Shown: piece after piece, positions 8,752 through 17,281 of the stretch
Numbering within the stretch: position 1 is the stretch's first letter
Layout of the letters: the number at the start of each line of letters is the position of its first letter
Assembly: GCF_039941195.1 (NCBI RefSeq)
Contig: NZ_JBDVFA010000100.1
Location: forward strand, 24,658 to 88,657
Source of the DNA: Aurantibacter_A sp039941195
Lineage (GTDB): Bacteria > Bacteroidota > Bacteroidia > Flavobacteriales > Flavobacteriaceae
Reading direction: 5' to 3'
Length of the DNA stretch: 64,000 nt
Translations under genes and position numbers: made by a program
Notes under the pieces: generated by a model
What the model was told of the DNA's origin: nothing
What the model saw: only the letters and a program-made list of their open reading frames with translations
Databases searched by the model: none

Positions 8752-9101
8752 GAATGAATTGTTGCTTTGGCAGCTTCAACAACTTTTTTACTATTACCTA
8801 CAAAAATTTGATTATTGAATAGAATTACCGGACGACTCAAAAAGGTGTAATGTTCAAGAATTAAATTTTTATAATCGGTTTCAGTAAGTGTTTGTTCATG
8901 TAAACCTCTTTTTCGAAAAAGCATAGCTCTTCTGCTAAATAGAGCTTCATAACTACCGGCAAGGTTTTTCATTTCCTCAAGTTGTTTTTCAGTTATACTT
9001 TCCGATTTAATATTTTGGAAAATGAAATCATCCAAAGGTTCTAATTCTTTAATAATCCGTTGGCATGTTGAACAAGAGGCTAAATGGTATATTTTTTTCA
9101 T
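8748..9101 (-). CDS. ArsC/Spx-like protein
   Basis: Thioredoxin-fold protein of 117 residues. The CxxC pair is C10 and C13 (SCSTCQRI), as in the arsenate reductase/Spx/YffB family, and the conserved Arg-containing stretch SRPVILFNNQIFVGN follows near residue 87. True ArsC enzymes use a single N-terminal Cys and three Arg. With CxxC and no arsenic gene nearby, a redox-regulatory or unknown role is as likely as arsenate reduction. First gene of a two-gene unit with the EamA transporter. Confidence 0.8.
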   Translation of the reverse strand: MKKIYHLASCSTCQRIIKELEPLDDFIFQNIKSESITEKQLEEMKNLAGSYEALFSRRAMLFRKRGLHEQTLTETDYKNLILEHYTFLSRPVILFNNQIFVGNSKKVVEAAKATIHS

Positions 9102-9237
9102 TTTGAAAGAAGCTATTTATTTAAAGTATTACCCAATTTATTTCCATTTGAAATGACATAAACTGAAAATGCATTTTCATGTATTTTAGAAAAAAAATTT
9201 TAAGACTACAAAGAAACCGTTTTTAAAGTAATTGCTC

Positions 9238-9245
9238 TAAATTTG
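9238..9245 (+). promoter_or_regulatory. -7 promoter element of the DinB-like gene
   Basis: TAAATTTG matches TAnnTTTG, 20 bases before the ATG at 9266. A T-rich stretch lies about 20 bases upstream. Confidence 0.5.
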
Positions 9246-9265
9246 AGGCTAAATCATTTTCTACC

Positions 9266-9721
9266 ATGAACAAAATTTTTGATATTACACTTAAAAGTCG
9301 TCACCGATTATATAAAGTTTTAGAAGAAACTTCGAAAGCTGACCTTTTAAAGATACCAACAAGCCATAACAATAATATCTGGTGGAATATTGCTCATGTT
9401 TTGGTTACTGAACAGTTGTTGGTTTATAAATTCAGTGGATTAGAATTGCAAATACCAGAGCATTTGGTAGATAAATTTCGAAAGGGTACTGTGCCGGATG
9501 GTACTGCTTCAGATGATGATATACAACTAGTAAAAGATTTATTGATTGCTACGGCTGAAAAGACAAAGGCAGATTATAATAAAGGGATTTTTAAAAATTA
9601 TAAAGCCTATACCACTAGTGCAAATGTTACCTTAGGAAATGCAGAAGATGCTATAGCATTTAACGTTTTACATGAAGGATTGCACATAGGAGCTATAATT
9701 AGTCTTCAAAAGTTGTTGTAG
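9266..9721 (+). CDS. DinB family four-helix protein
   Basis: A 151-residue protein of the DinB/YfiT metal-binding four-helix fold. HNNNIWWNIAHVLVTEQLL (about 33-51) and NVLHEGLHIGAIISL near the end supply the spaced His residues of the metal site. The biochemical role of most chromosomal DinB-like proteins is unknown; some are thiol-dependent transferases. Its 3' end overlaps the 3' end of the convergent lipoprotein gene by 23 bases. Confidence 0.82.
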   Translation: MNKIFDITLKSRHRLYKVLEETSKADLLKIPTSHNNNIWWNIAHVLVTEQLLVYKFSGLELQIPEHLVDKFRKGTVPDGTASDDDIQLVKDLLIATAEKTKADYNKGIFKNYKAYTTSANVTLGNAEDAIAFNVLHEGLHIGAIISLQKLL

Positions 9722-10475
9722 CAAGTGCTTTTTTAAGCGCTCCTTTTAAATGACTTTTAGCAGATTCATAAGGAATAATAATTTCTATAGGTCCATCTGC
9801 ATACGAAGCTACTTCATATTGGTTATACAGTAATTTAATTCCTTCTTTAGTGAAACCCAAATTTTCTGGCAGGTAAAATGTCTCGCCTTCGAACATAAAT
9901 CCAGTTGCGTTTATAGACTTATTTTCTGCGATACCTTCAGCTTTACGGAATGCCTTTTCTGCCAAATTTTTAAAGGCTTCCTCGTCTTTAAATAACTCGT
10001 AATTTTTTAATTTTTTACCAGTTTTTTTTTCAAAATTTAAAAACCGAATCGATTCATAACCATGCGCACCACCTGAATATAAATATGACGCTAAGATTAT
10101 TGTTAACATGTTTTTATCTTCATAAGATACGTCCCCTTCTATAGTGGCTTCCCATGTTTCAACTTCGTCTTGGTACAATTTTGTTATTTCCCTATGTTCC
10201 TTTTTAAAAGCCTCAATCCCTTCTTCAATAGTATAAGATTGACTATTATCAGTATCTTCAAAAAGTAGAATTGAAGTAATTTCATTTGAAATACTCGAAT
10301 TGATATTTTCTGCAAGTCTAGTTTCTTCAAGAACTTGTGGAATATTAATGGAAATTTGTGGACAACCCTCGCAGTTTTCACCAGAAAATATTTGGGGAGC
10401 CAAGGTAAGTTTATCCTCATTTTTACAACCAATGAGTAAGACTAAAATTACTATGTAAATACTTGGGGTTTTCAT
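9699..10475 (-). CDS. DUF4163/DUF3298 (RsiV-like) lipoprotein
   Basis: Lipoprotein of 258 residues: signal peptide with lipobox Cys at about 17 (LVLLIGCKNED), then a domain like DUF4163 (about 40-135) and a DUF3298 part (about 150-250) with SYLYSGGAHGYESIRFLNF and the C-terminal IIIPYESAKSHLKGALKKAL. The same pair forms the extracytoplasmic lysozyme-binding part of RsiV in Firmicutes. Here it is a free envelope lipoprotein without the sigma-factor-binding N-terminus, so only the fold should be transferred. Divergent from the cystathionine gene, with which it shares a 62-base promoter region. Confidence 0.82.
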   Translation of the reverse strand: MKTPSIYIVILVLLIGCKNEDKLTLAPQIFSGENCEGCPQISINIPQVLEETRLAENINSSISNEITSILLFEDTDNSQSYTIEEGIEAFKKEHREITKLYQDEVETWEATIEGDVSYEDKNMLTIILASYLYSGGAHGYESIRFLNFEKKTGKKLKNYELFKDEEAFKNLAEKAFRKAEGIAENKSINATGFMFEGETFYLPENLGFTKEGIKLLYNQYEVASYADGPIEIIIPYESAKSHLKGALKKALATTTFED

Positions 10476-10488
10476 AACTAATACATCA

Positions 10489-10519
10489 TTGTATCCTACA
10501 AAAGATAACGATACATTTG
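10489..10519 (+). promoter_or_regulatory. promoter of the cystathionine gamma-synthase/lyase gene
   Basis: TTG at 10489-10491, a 20-base spacer and TACATTTG at 10512-10519 fit the Bacteroidota -33/-7 arrangement, 18 bases before the ATG at 10538. This is the most complete promoter in the window. Confidence 0.65.
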
Positions 10520-10537
10520 CAACATTAATACAATTTT

Positions 10538-11692
10538 ATGAGCCAAAAAAAATTAAAATTCAACAGTAAGACAATTCATGGTGGGCAAAAACCTGATAAG
10601 GCCTATGGGGCGGTTATGCCACCAATTTATCAAACATCAACTTTTGCCCAAACTACACCAGGCGGACATCAAGGTTTTGAATATTCGCGAAGTGGTAATC
10701 CAACGCGTACTGCACTAGAAAATTCTTTGGCTAGTATTGAAAGTGGTAATTACGGACTTGCTTTTGGGAGCGGACTTGCTGCTATGGATGCTGTAATCAA
10801 ATTACTAAATCCGGGGGATGAAGTTATTTCTACTAATGATTTATATGGTGGCAGCTATCGAATTTTTAAACAAATATTCGAAAAATATGGTATAGTTTTT
10901 CATTTTGTAGCTATGCAAAATGTAAACGAAATTGAAAAGAAAATAAATTCAAAAACACGATTGATTTGGGTAGAAACACCCACCAATCCTATGATGAATA
11001 TTATAGATGTTAAGGCGGTATCAAAATTGGCAAAACAGCATAAAGTGCTTTTGGCTGTTGATAATACATTTGCTACACCATATTTACAACGTCCGTTGGA
11101 AATGGGAGCTGATTTAGTTATGCATTCCGCTACAAAATATCTAGGTGGTCATTCGGATGTAGTACTAGGCGCACTAATTGTTAAGGATAAAGAATTGGCA
11201 GATCAATTATATTTTATTCAAAACGCTAGTGGTGCGGTTTGCGGACCTATGGATAGTTTTCTTGTTTTACGAGGTATTAAAACCTTGCATGTAAGAATGC
11301 AACGCCATAGTGAAAATGGTAGAGCGATAGCTGAATTTCTTCAAAATCACCCAAAAATTGAAAAAGTATATTGGCCTGGATTAGACTCACACCCAAACCA
11401 TTTGGTAGCTAAAGAACAAATGAATGACTTTGGAGGAATGATTTCCTTTATACCTAAAGGAGCATCTTATGATGACGCGATTAAGATAGTGGAGCATCTA
11501 AATGTATTTACATTGGCCGAATCTCTAGGTGGTGTTGAAAGCTTAGCTGGGCATCCGGCAAGTATGACGCATGCAAGTATTCCAAAAGAAGAACGGGAAA
11601 AAAGTGGCGTTGTAGATTCGTTAATTAGGTTGAGCGTTGGAATTGAGGATGCTTCAGATTTAATCGAAGACTTAGAACAGGCGATTGGATAG
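10538..11692 (+). CDS. cystathionine gamma-synthase or gamma-lyase (PLP)
   Basis: Cytosolic PLP enzyme of the Cys/Met metabolism family, 384 residues. It either joins O-acyl-homoserine with cysteine or cleaves cystathionine. Seen: EYSRSGNPTRTALE (48-61), SGLAAMDAVIKLL (78-90), ETPTNPMM (146-153), DNTFATPYLQRP (175-186) and the PLP Lys, K200, in HSATKYLGGHSDV. The C-terminal ESLGGVESLAGHPASMTH is shared by synthase and lyase types, so metB-like and gamma-lyase functions cannot be separated by eye. It stands alone with its own promoter. Confidence 0.9.
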   Translation: MSQKKLKFNSKTIHGGQKPDKAYGAVMPPIYQTSTFAQTTPGGHQGFEYSRSGNPTRTALENSLASIESGNYGLAFGSGLAAMDAVIKLLNPGDEVISTNDLYGGSYRIFKQIFEKYGIVFHFVAMQNVNEIEKKINSKTRLIWVETPTNPMMNIIDVKAVSKLAKQHKVLLAVDNTFATPYLQRPLEMGADLVMHSATKYLGGHSDVVLGALIVKDKELADQLYFIQNASGAVCGPMDSFLVLRGIKTLHVRMQRHSENGRAIAEFLQNHPKIEKVYWPGLDSHPNHLVAKEQMNDFGGMISFIPKGASYDDAIKIVEHLNVFTLAESLGGVESLAGHPASMTHASIPKEEREKSGVVDSLIRLSVGIEDASDLIEDLEQAIG

Positions 11693-11742
11693 ATTTTTTG
11701 CATTATTTTTAAAAAAAGACACATTAAAATATAGGAATATCA

Positions 11743-11750
11743 TAATTTTG
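11743..11750 (+). promoter_or_regulatory. -7 promoter element of gdhA
   Basis: TAATTTTG matches TAnnTTTG about 70 bases before the gdhA ATG at 11822. No clear -33 was seen. Confidence 0.5.
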
Positions 11751-11821
11751 CCGTTTAATTTTAAATTCAATAATCTAAACTTAGCATTTATTATGCTGAG
11801 TAAATTTATTTACTAGAATTT

Positions 11822-13177
11822 ATGGACGCAAAAATGCAATCTAAAATTGATAAATTTATGGATGAGGTTAAGGTCAGAAATGGTCATGAACCTGAATTCA
11901 TACAGGCAGTTCAAGAAGTTGCCGAAACAGTAATCCCCTATATAGCTCGTAAAAAAATATACAGTGGCAAAAATATTTTGTTACGTATGGTTGAGCCTGA
12001 ACGTTTAATTTCATTTCGAGTTTCTTGGGTTGATGATAAAGGAGAAATTCATGTGAACCGAGGATATCGAATTCAAATGAATTCGGCCATTGGCCCATAT
12101 AAAGGCGGACTCCGTTTTCACCCTTCCGTTAACGCAAGTATTCTAAAGTTTTTAGCTTTTGAGCAAGTATTTAAAAATAGTTTAACTACGCTGCCTATGG
12201 GTGGTGGTAAAGGTGGGTCTGACTTTGACCCAAAAGGTAAGTCAGACGATGAAGTTATGCGTTTTTGCCATGCTTTTATGAGCGAATTATGCAGACATAT
12301 TGGGCCAAATACTGATGTGCCCGCTGGTGACATAGGAGTAGGAGCTCGCGAAATTGGTTTCTTGTTTGGAATGTATAAGAAAATGCGTAACGAATTTACT
12401 GGTGTATTAACAGGTAAAGGACTTTCGTGGGGTGGTTCTAAAATTAGACCAGAGGCTACGGGTTATGGGACTGTTTATTTTGCACAAAGTATGTTAAAGA
12501 CTATCGATGAAAGTTTTAAAGATAAAACCGTTGTAATTTCAGGTTCAGGAAATGTGGCTCAATATGCAGCCGAAAAGGTGCTTGATTTGGGTGGTAAAGT
12601 AGTAACACTTTCCGATTCTGGTGGATACATACATGATAGCGATGGAATTGATAAAAAGAAACTGGCTTTTGTTATGGATTTAAAAAATAACAAAAGAGGT
12701 CGTATTTCAGAATATGCAAAGAAATATAAGTCTGCTAAATTTATTAGTGGTAAAACCCCATGGGAAGTGAATTGTGATGTGGCTTTGCCATGCGCCACTC
12801 AAAATGAATTGGATGGGAAAAACGCTAAGACATTAATTAAAAATAAATGTATTTGTGTGGCAGAGGGGGCAAATATGCCTTCAACGCCTGAAGCAATTCA
12901 CGAATTTCAAAATGCGAAAATATTATTCGCGCCGGGTAAAGCATCAAATGCAGGTGGCGTTGCTACTTCTGGTTTAGAAATGTCACAGAACTCTTTACGT
13001 ATTAGCTGGACTCGCGAAGAAGTTGATGAGCGATTAAAAGATATTATGGAGGATATTCATTCTTCTTGTATTGAGTTTGGTAAAGAAAAAGATGGGTATT
13101 GTAATTATGTGAAAGGAGCAAATATTGCTGGATTTGTTAAGGTGGCAGACGCAATGTTGGCGCAGGGTGTAATCTAA
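11822..13177 (+). CDS. gdhA: glutamate dehydrogenase, NADP-type
   Basis: Cytosolic enzyme that makes glutamate from 2-oxoglutarate and ammonia. At 451 residues it belongs to the hexameric short-chain (about 450 aa) type. The substrate region GPYKGGLRFHPSVN is at 91-104, and LPMGGGKGGSDFDPKG (124-139) holds the catalytic Lys, K130. PAGDIGVGAREIGFLFG follows, then the Rossmann motif VVISGSGNVAQYAAEK (about 238-253). NADP preference is inferred from similarity to this subgroup. A single gene ended by a strong terminator. Confidence 0.95.
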   Translation: MDAKMQSKIDKFMDEVKVRNGHEPEFIQAVQEVAETVIPYIARKKIYSGKNILLRMVEPERLISFRVSWVDDKGEIHVNRGYRIQMNSAIGPYKGGLRFHPSVNASILKFLAFEQVFKNSLTTLPMGGGKGGSDFDPKGKSDDEVMRFCHAFMSELCRHIGPNTDVPAGDIGVGAREIGFLFGMYKKMRNEFTGVLTGKGLSWGGSKIRPEATGYGTVYFAQSMLKTIDESFKDKTVVISGSGNVAQYAAEKVLDLGGKVVTLSDSGGYIHDSDGIDKKKLAFVMDLKNNKRGRISEYAKKYKSAKFISGKTPWEVNCDVALPCATQNELDGKNAKTLIKNKCICVAEGANMPSTPEAIHEFQNAKILFAPGKASNAGGVATSGLEMSQNSLRISWTREEVDERLKDIMEDIHSSCIEFGKEKDGYCNYVKGANIAGFVKVADAMLAQGVI

Positions 13178-13221
13178 TAAATAAAGCGCTCCTGATTTAA
13201 AGGGCAAAATTGAATATTTTG

Positions 13222-13257
13222 AGACCCATGGTTTATATAAAAACTATGGGTCTTTTT
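13222..13257 (+). terminator. terminator after gdhA
   Basis: Thirteen-pair stem: AGACCCATGGTTT on the left pairs with AAACTATGGGTCT on the right, with one G-U pair that works only in plus-strand RNA, followed by TTTTT. Confidence 0.8.
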
Positions 13258-13299
13258 GATACTTTGTTATTATAAACATGTACTTCGTACTTTCGGGGT

Positions 13300-13307
13300 T
13301 ATCTTTG
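13300..13307 (+). promoter_or_regulatory. -7 promoter element of recO
   Basis: TATCTTTG matches TAnnTTTG, 20 bases before the ATG at 13328. It lies within a longer open frame that begins at 13256, so it argues for the downstream start. Confidence 0.5.
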
Positions 13308-13327
13308 TTAAAAACCGAATAATTTTT

Positions 13328-14047
13328 ATGCAAGTATCTACCAAAGGCATTGTTCTTTCTTCAATAAAGTATGGCGATACAAGTTTAATTTCTAGAATAT
13401 ACACTGCTTCAGACGGTTTAAAATCTTATTTATTAAAAGGAGTTTTAACGGCTAAAAAAGGAAAACTTAAAGCGGCATATTTTCAACCTTTAATGCAATT
13501 AGAAATTAATGCAAATCATAAAAATAAAGGCACTTTAGAAAGTATTAAAGAAGTAAAAGTAACGTATCATTATCAGTCGTTACATACCGAAATGACGAAG
13601 AATTCTGTAGTACTGTTTTTGGCAGAAATGTTAGGAAACTCTATTCATGAGGAGGAGGCGAATAGCGAATTATTTCAATTTTTAGAAGCATCTTTGCAAT
13701 GGTTAGATAATCATGATAAAATTGCTAATTTCCATTTAATTTTCCTGTTGAATCTTACTAAATATTTAGGTTTTTACCCGGATACGGAAAATATTTCAAT
13801 GAATTGTTTTGACCTTGTTGATGGTGTCTTTGTTGATTTTCCTTCTGGGAATGCTTTTATTACAAATGAAAATTTAGTCTTATTTAAACAGTTGTTAGGC
13901 ACAAATTTTGATGCAATTCATGACATAACCATGAAAAAAACCAACAGGCAAGAATTATTGAAGTCAATTGTGCTTTATTTTGAGCTCCATTTACAAGGAT
14001 TTCGTAAGCCAAAATCACTTGCTGTTTTAAATGAAGTATTTAGTTGA
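13328..14047 (+). CDS. recO: DNA repair protein RecO
   Basis: RecFOR pathway protein that loads RecA on SSB-coated single-stranded DNA. From the chosen ATG it has 239 residues and begins MQVSTKGIVLSSIKYGDTSLI, the usual OB-fold N-terminus of RecO, followed by ISRIYTASDGLKSYLLKGVL and the helical C-terminal half with NLTKYLGFYPD. The frame is open back to 13256, but those 24 extra codons do not resemble RecO and contain the likely -7 element, so I reject that start. The TGA overlaps the ATG of the TonB receptor by one base. Confidence 0.9.
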   Translation: MQVSTKGIVLSSIKYGDTSLISRIYTASDGLKSYLLKGVLTAKKGKLKAAYFQPLMQLEINANHKNKGTLESIKEVKVTYHYQSLHTEMTKNSVVLFLAEMLGNSIHEEEANSELFQFLEASLQWLDNHDKIANFHLIFLLNLTKYLGFYPDTENISMNCFDLVDGVFVDFPSGNAFITNENLVLFKQLLGTNFDAIHDITMKKTNRQELLKSIVLYFELHLQGFRKPKSLAVLNEVFS

Positions 14048-16458
14048 TGCAAAAGGCCTTATTCTTTTTTGTTTTCTTGTGCTTTCAAATTACAATAGCC
14101 CAAGAGATTACTATTTTAGATAGTGATACTAACGAACCTGTGTCAAATGTAGCCGTTTATAATTTTGACCATACCAAAACTTCTATTTCCGATATTGATG
14201 GAAAATGTGAGCTTTCTATTTTCGATAATAACGAAAGAATTACGTTTAAGCATTTGAGCTATCAAGTTAGGCGGATTGTTAAAAGTGCAATACTTCGTAA
14301 ACACAACGTAGTGTCATTAGTAATGAAAGCAGAACAGTTAGAGGAGGTGGTAATGTCTGTCTCTAAATGGGAACAACAGAAAAAAGATATTCCGCATAAA
14401 ACTACATCTATCAATGCTAGACAGATAGATTTTAATAACCCGCAAACAGCTGCCGACTTGCTACAAAGCAGTGGAAAAGTATTTGTTCAGAAAAGTCAAA
14501 TGGGGGGAGGAAGTCCTATGATTAGGGGTTTTGCAACCAATCGTCTCTTGTTGTCTGTTGATGGTGTTCGAATGAATAATGCAATTTTTCGTGGCGGTAA
14601 TATTCAGAATGTTATTTCTATTGATCCATTTTCAGTAAAAAACACAGAGATTATTTTTGGACCCGGCTCTGTAATTTATGGAAGTGATGCCATTGGAGGT
14701 GTAATGAATTTTTATACTAAAACACCACAATTTTCAACGAATGATAGTCTTTTAATTCAGGGTAATGGGAACTACCGCTTCGCAACCGCAAATACCGAAA
14801 ATACAATACATGCAGACTTTAATTTTGGTAAGAAGAAATGGGCTTTCTTAACTAGTTTAACCTATAATAATTATGGAGATTTAGCCATGGGAGAACACGG
14901 TCCTGAGTCGTATTTAAGAACTAATTATGTTGAACGAATAGCTGGTGAAGATGTAGAAGTGACGAACAGTAATCCTAAAAACCAGAATCCTACTGCTTAT
15001 AATCAGTTCAATCTGATGCAAAAAATTGAATTTAAACCAAATAATAATTGGGATTTTAAATTTGGTACTCATTATTCTGAAACTACGGATTATTCAAGAT
15101 ATGATAGATTAATTCGCCCTTCTTCAGATGGAACAAGTTTGAGATCATCTGAATGGTATTATGGACCACAAAAATGGTTTATGAGTAACTTTCAGGTGAA
15201 ACAAATTGGAAAAGGAAGGTTTTACGATGGTTTAAAGCTTACTGCCGCATATCAGCATTTTGAAGAAAGTAGGCACGATAGGAATTTTCAAGAATTAGAA
15301 TTGTTTAGCACTCAAGAAAAAGTGGATGCTTTTTCTTTAAATGTAGATTTTGAGAATAAGAAAATTGGAAAATCTAGAATTTATTACGGAGGTGAATATG
15401 TTTATAATAAAGTTGGTTCGGAAGGCCAACAACGGAATATTGAAACTAATATCACGTTAGATGCGGCTTCTCGGTATCCTGATGGGGCTAGTTGGCAAAC
15501 CTTGGCTGGTTATATAAATGCTGAACATAAAGCTAAACCAAATTTTTCTTTATTAACAGGTTTACGATATAGTCATGTTTGGCTAAATGCAGTTTTTGAT
15601 AAAACTTTTTATCCGTTTCCATTTGATGAGGCAAGCTTAAATAATGGTGCCTTAACTGGTAGTATTGGATTTAGTTGGTTTCCTAAAGCAGATTTGCAAT
15701 TAACTCTAAATGGTTCTACAGGTTTTAGATCGCCAAATGTGGATGATATCGGTAAAGTTTTTGATTCTGAACCTGGCTCGGTGGTTGTACCAAATTTAGA
15801 TTTAGAACCAGAATACGCCTATAATGCAGAATTAGGTGTGCGAAAGAATTTTAAGGATAAAGTTGTTTTCAAAGCAGCTACGTACTACACGTACTTAGTT
15901 GATGCGCTTGTGCGTAGAGATTTTGAGTTTAATGGACAATCTGAAATAATGTACAATGGTGAGTTGAGCAACGTTCAAGCTATTCAAAATGCTGCTAAAG
16001 CTTTTGTATATGGTGTAGAATTTGGGTTCGAAGCTTTTTTAACGGATAACCTTTCCTTGTCTTCTAATTTAACTTTTACAGATGGTATTGAAGAAGAGCC
16101 TGATGGCACAGAAACTCCAGCTCGCCATGTTTCTCCAACTTTTGGTGACTTCCACATCTTATGGAAAAACCAAGAATTACAAACGGATTTATTTGTAAAC
16201 TATAATGGAGAAATAGCTAATGAAGATTTGGCCTCCTCTGAGACAAGTAAAAGCTATATCTATGCCCTTGACGAACAAGGAAATCCATTTTCTCCTTCTT
16301 GGTATACACTTAATTCTAGAGCGCAGTATAATTTTAATAATAATTGGAAGGTTTCATTAAATTTTGAGAATATTACCAATCAACGCTATCGAACTTATTC
16401 TTCGGGTATTGTAGCTCCTGGAAGAAATTTAATTTTAGGATTAGGTTATAGTTTTTAA
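14047..16458 (+). CDS. TonB-dependent outer-membrane receptor
   Basis: Outer-membrane active transporter of 803 residues. Signal peptide (MQKALFFFVFLCFQITIAQ), an N-terminal carboxypeptidase-regulatory-like beta domain (about 20-95), plug domain (about 115-235) with MIRGFATNRLLLSVDGVRMN and PGSVIYGSDAIGGVMNF, then a barrel ending in the aromatic strand GRNLILGLGYSF. The plug wording resembles haem/haemoglobin- and siderophore-type receptors, but the ligand is inferred weakly. The start is the ATG overlapping recO's TGA, not the TTG one codon upstream. Translational coupling to recO is probably layout rather than function. Confidence 0.88.
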   Translation: MQKALFFFVFLCFQITIAQEITILDSDTNEPVSNVAVYNFDHTKTSISDIDGKCELSIFDNNERITFKHLSYQVRRIVKSAILRKHNVVSLVMKAEQLEEVVMSVSKWEQQKKDIPHKTTSINARQIDFNNPQTAADLLQSSGKVFVQKSQMGGGSPMIRGFATNRLLLSVDGVRMNNAIFRGGNIQNVISIDPFSVKNTEIIFGPGSVIYGSDAIGGVMNFYTKTPQFSTNDSLLIQGNGNYRFATANTENTIHADFNFGKKKWAFLTSLTYNNYGDLAMGEHGPESYLRTNYVERIAGEDVEVTNSNPKNQNPTAYNQFNLMQKIEFKPNNNWDFKFGTHYSETTDYSRYDRLIRPSSDGTSLRSSEWYYGPQKWFMSNFQVKQIGKGRFYDGLKLTAAYQHFEESRHDRNFQELELFSTQEKVDAFSLNVDFENKKIGKSRIYYGGEYVYNKVGSEGQQRNIETNITLDAASRYPDGASWQTLAGYINAEHKAKPNFSLLTGLRYSHVWLNAVFDKTFYPFPFDEASLNNGALTGSIGFSWFPKADLQLTLNGSTGFRSPNVDDIGKVFDSEPGSVVVPNLDLEPEYAYNAELGVRKNFKDKVVFKAATYYTYLVDALVRRDFEFNGQSEIMYNGELSNVQAIQNAAKAFVYGVEFGFEAFLTDNLSLSSNLTFTDGIEEEPDGTETPARHVSPTFGDFHILWKNQELQTDLFVNYNGEIANEDLASSETSKSYIYALDEQGNPFSPSWYTLNSRAQYNFNNNWKVSLNFENITNQRYRTYSSGIVAPGRNLILGLGYSF

Positions 16459-16476
16459 TAGGTTGATAAGGTATAT

Positions 16477-16510
16477 AAAAAAAACCCTGACTCGTAAAAG
16501 TCAGGGTTTT
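16477..16510. terminator. bidirectional terminator
   Basis: Twelve-bp stem AAAACCCTGACT (16481-16492) with AGTCAGGGTTTT (16499-16510), loop of six. An eight-A run at 16477-16484 makes it strongest for the minus-strand lipoprotein gene; it can also close the TonB receptor gene. Confidence 0.8.
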
Positions 16511-16531
16511 CAATACGTTTAGCTGTGTGAA

Positions 16532-16981
16532 TTAGTTCACAGCATCTTTAGCGTCTTTTTTTAAGTCGCTTGCAGCTCCTTTAGCTTTTTCAACTGCATC
16601 ACCAGCAGCTGCTTTCGCATCAGAACCAACAGCTTTTGCTTTATCTGCAGCACTTCCAGCAGCATCCTTAGCAGAGTCAACTGCGTTGCCAGCAGCGTCT
16701 TTAGCAGAATCAACCGCGTTACCAGCAGCATCTTTAGCAGAATCAACTGCGTTACCCGCAGCATCTACAGCATCAGAACCAGCTTCTTTAGCAGCATCTA
16801 CTGCTTCTCCAGCTTTATCCATAGCGCCTTCAGCAGCATCGCCAATAGCTTCTCCCGCTTCTTCAGCAGCGTCAGCTGCAGCTTCAGTTGCTTCGGTTGC
16901 CTTGTCAGCAGTTTCTCTACAAGAAATAAATGATACGCTCATTGCTACCATTAAAATCGAACTTAAAATTACTTTTTTCAT
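16532..16981 (-). CDS. alanine-rich LEA-like lipoprotein with 11-residue repeats
   Basis: A 149-residue lipoprotein: MKKVILSSILMVAMSVSFISC gives a signal peptide with lipobox Cys at about 21. The rest is Ala, Asp, Lys and Glu arranged as 11-residue repeats (GNAVDSAKDAA three times in tandem, with diverged copies on both sides). This is the pattern of LEA group 3/apolipoprotein-like amphipathic helices, known for protection in drying or osmotic stress; here that role is inference. The chosen start is 12 codons inside the longest open frame because the signal peptide begins there. Its 3' end has a terminator. Confidence 0.75.
   Translation of the reverse strand: MKKVILSSILMVAMSVSFISCRETADKATEATEAAADAAEEAGEAIGDAAEGAMDKAGEAVDAAKEAGSDAVDAAGNAVDSAKDAAGNAVDSAKDAAGNAVDSAKDAAGSAADKAKAVGSDAKAAAGDAVEKAKGAASDLKKDAKDAVN
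16659..16757 (-). repeat. three tandem 33-bp repeats inside the LEA-like gene
   Basis: Units 16659-16691, 16692-16724 and 16725-16757 differ at only a few bases each and encode 11 residues apiece. Copy number could change by slippage without breaking the frame. Confidence 0.85.
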
Positions 16982-17248
16982 TTGCTTTGTTATTAGTGTT
17001 TTACTGTTAATGATCATTGGATATACGCAATAGAAGCGGTTTTAGATTCTTTAACAGAAATTTATGTGTAATTGTTAAAATTTGCAGCTTAAAATTTTGA
17101 ATATGTTAGCATAGTAAAGTGTACAACAATTGGCTATTAATTATTTCCAATTAGCACTTTAATCTTAATGTGATTTATAATTTGCTGAAACCCATAAGAA
17201 AAGGGGTGTGCTTTTTGTTTATTGCGCTTAACTTCCTTAAAAAATCAC

Positions 17249-17256
17249 TAATTTTG
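17249..17256 (+). promoter_or_regulatory. -7 promoter element of ileS
   Basis: TAATTTTG matches TAnnTTTG, 25 bases before the ATG at 17282. The rest of the 300 bases between the LEA-like start (16981) and ileS shows no gene or clear T-box-like structure. Confidence 0.55.
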
Positions 17257-17281
17257 CAGCCTTAATTTTAGTAGTAAAAAC

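Noticed and set aside
13256..13327. Upstream 24-codon extension of recO
   Set aside because: Not RecO-like, overlaps the T-tract of the gdhA terminator and contains the probable -7 element.
16686..17033. Plus-strand ORF opposite the LEA-like gene, rich in Ala and Ser
   Set aside because: A mirror of the repetitive minus-strand gene; no start context or signal, and its repeats follow from the opposite strand.
17040..17281. T-box or leader-type attenuator before ileS
   Set aside because: No terminator/antiterminator pair or T-box sequence seen; only a -7 element.
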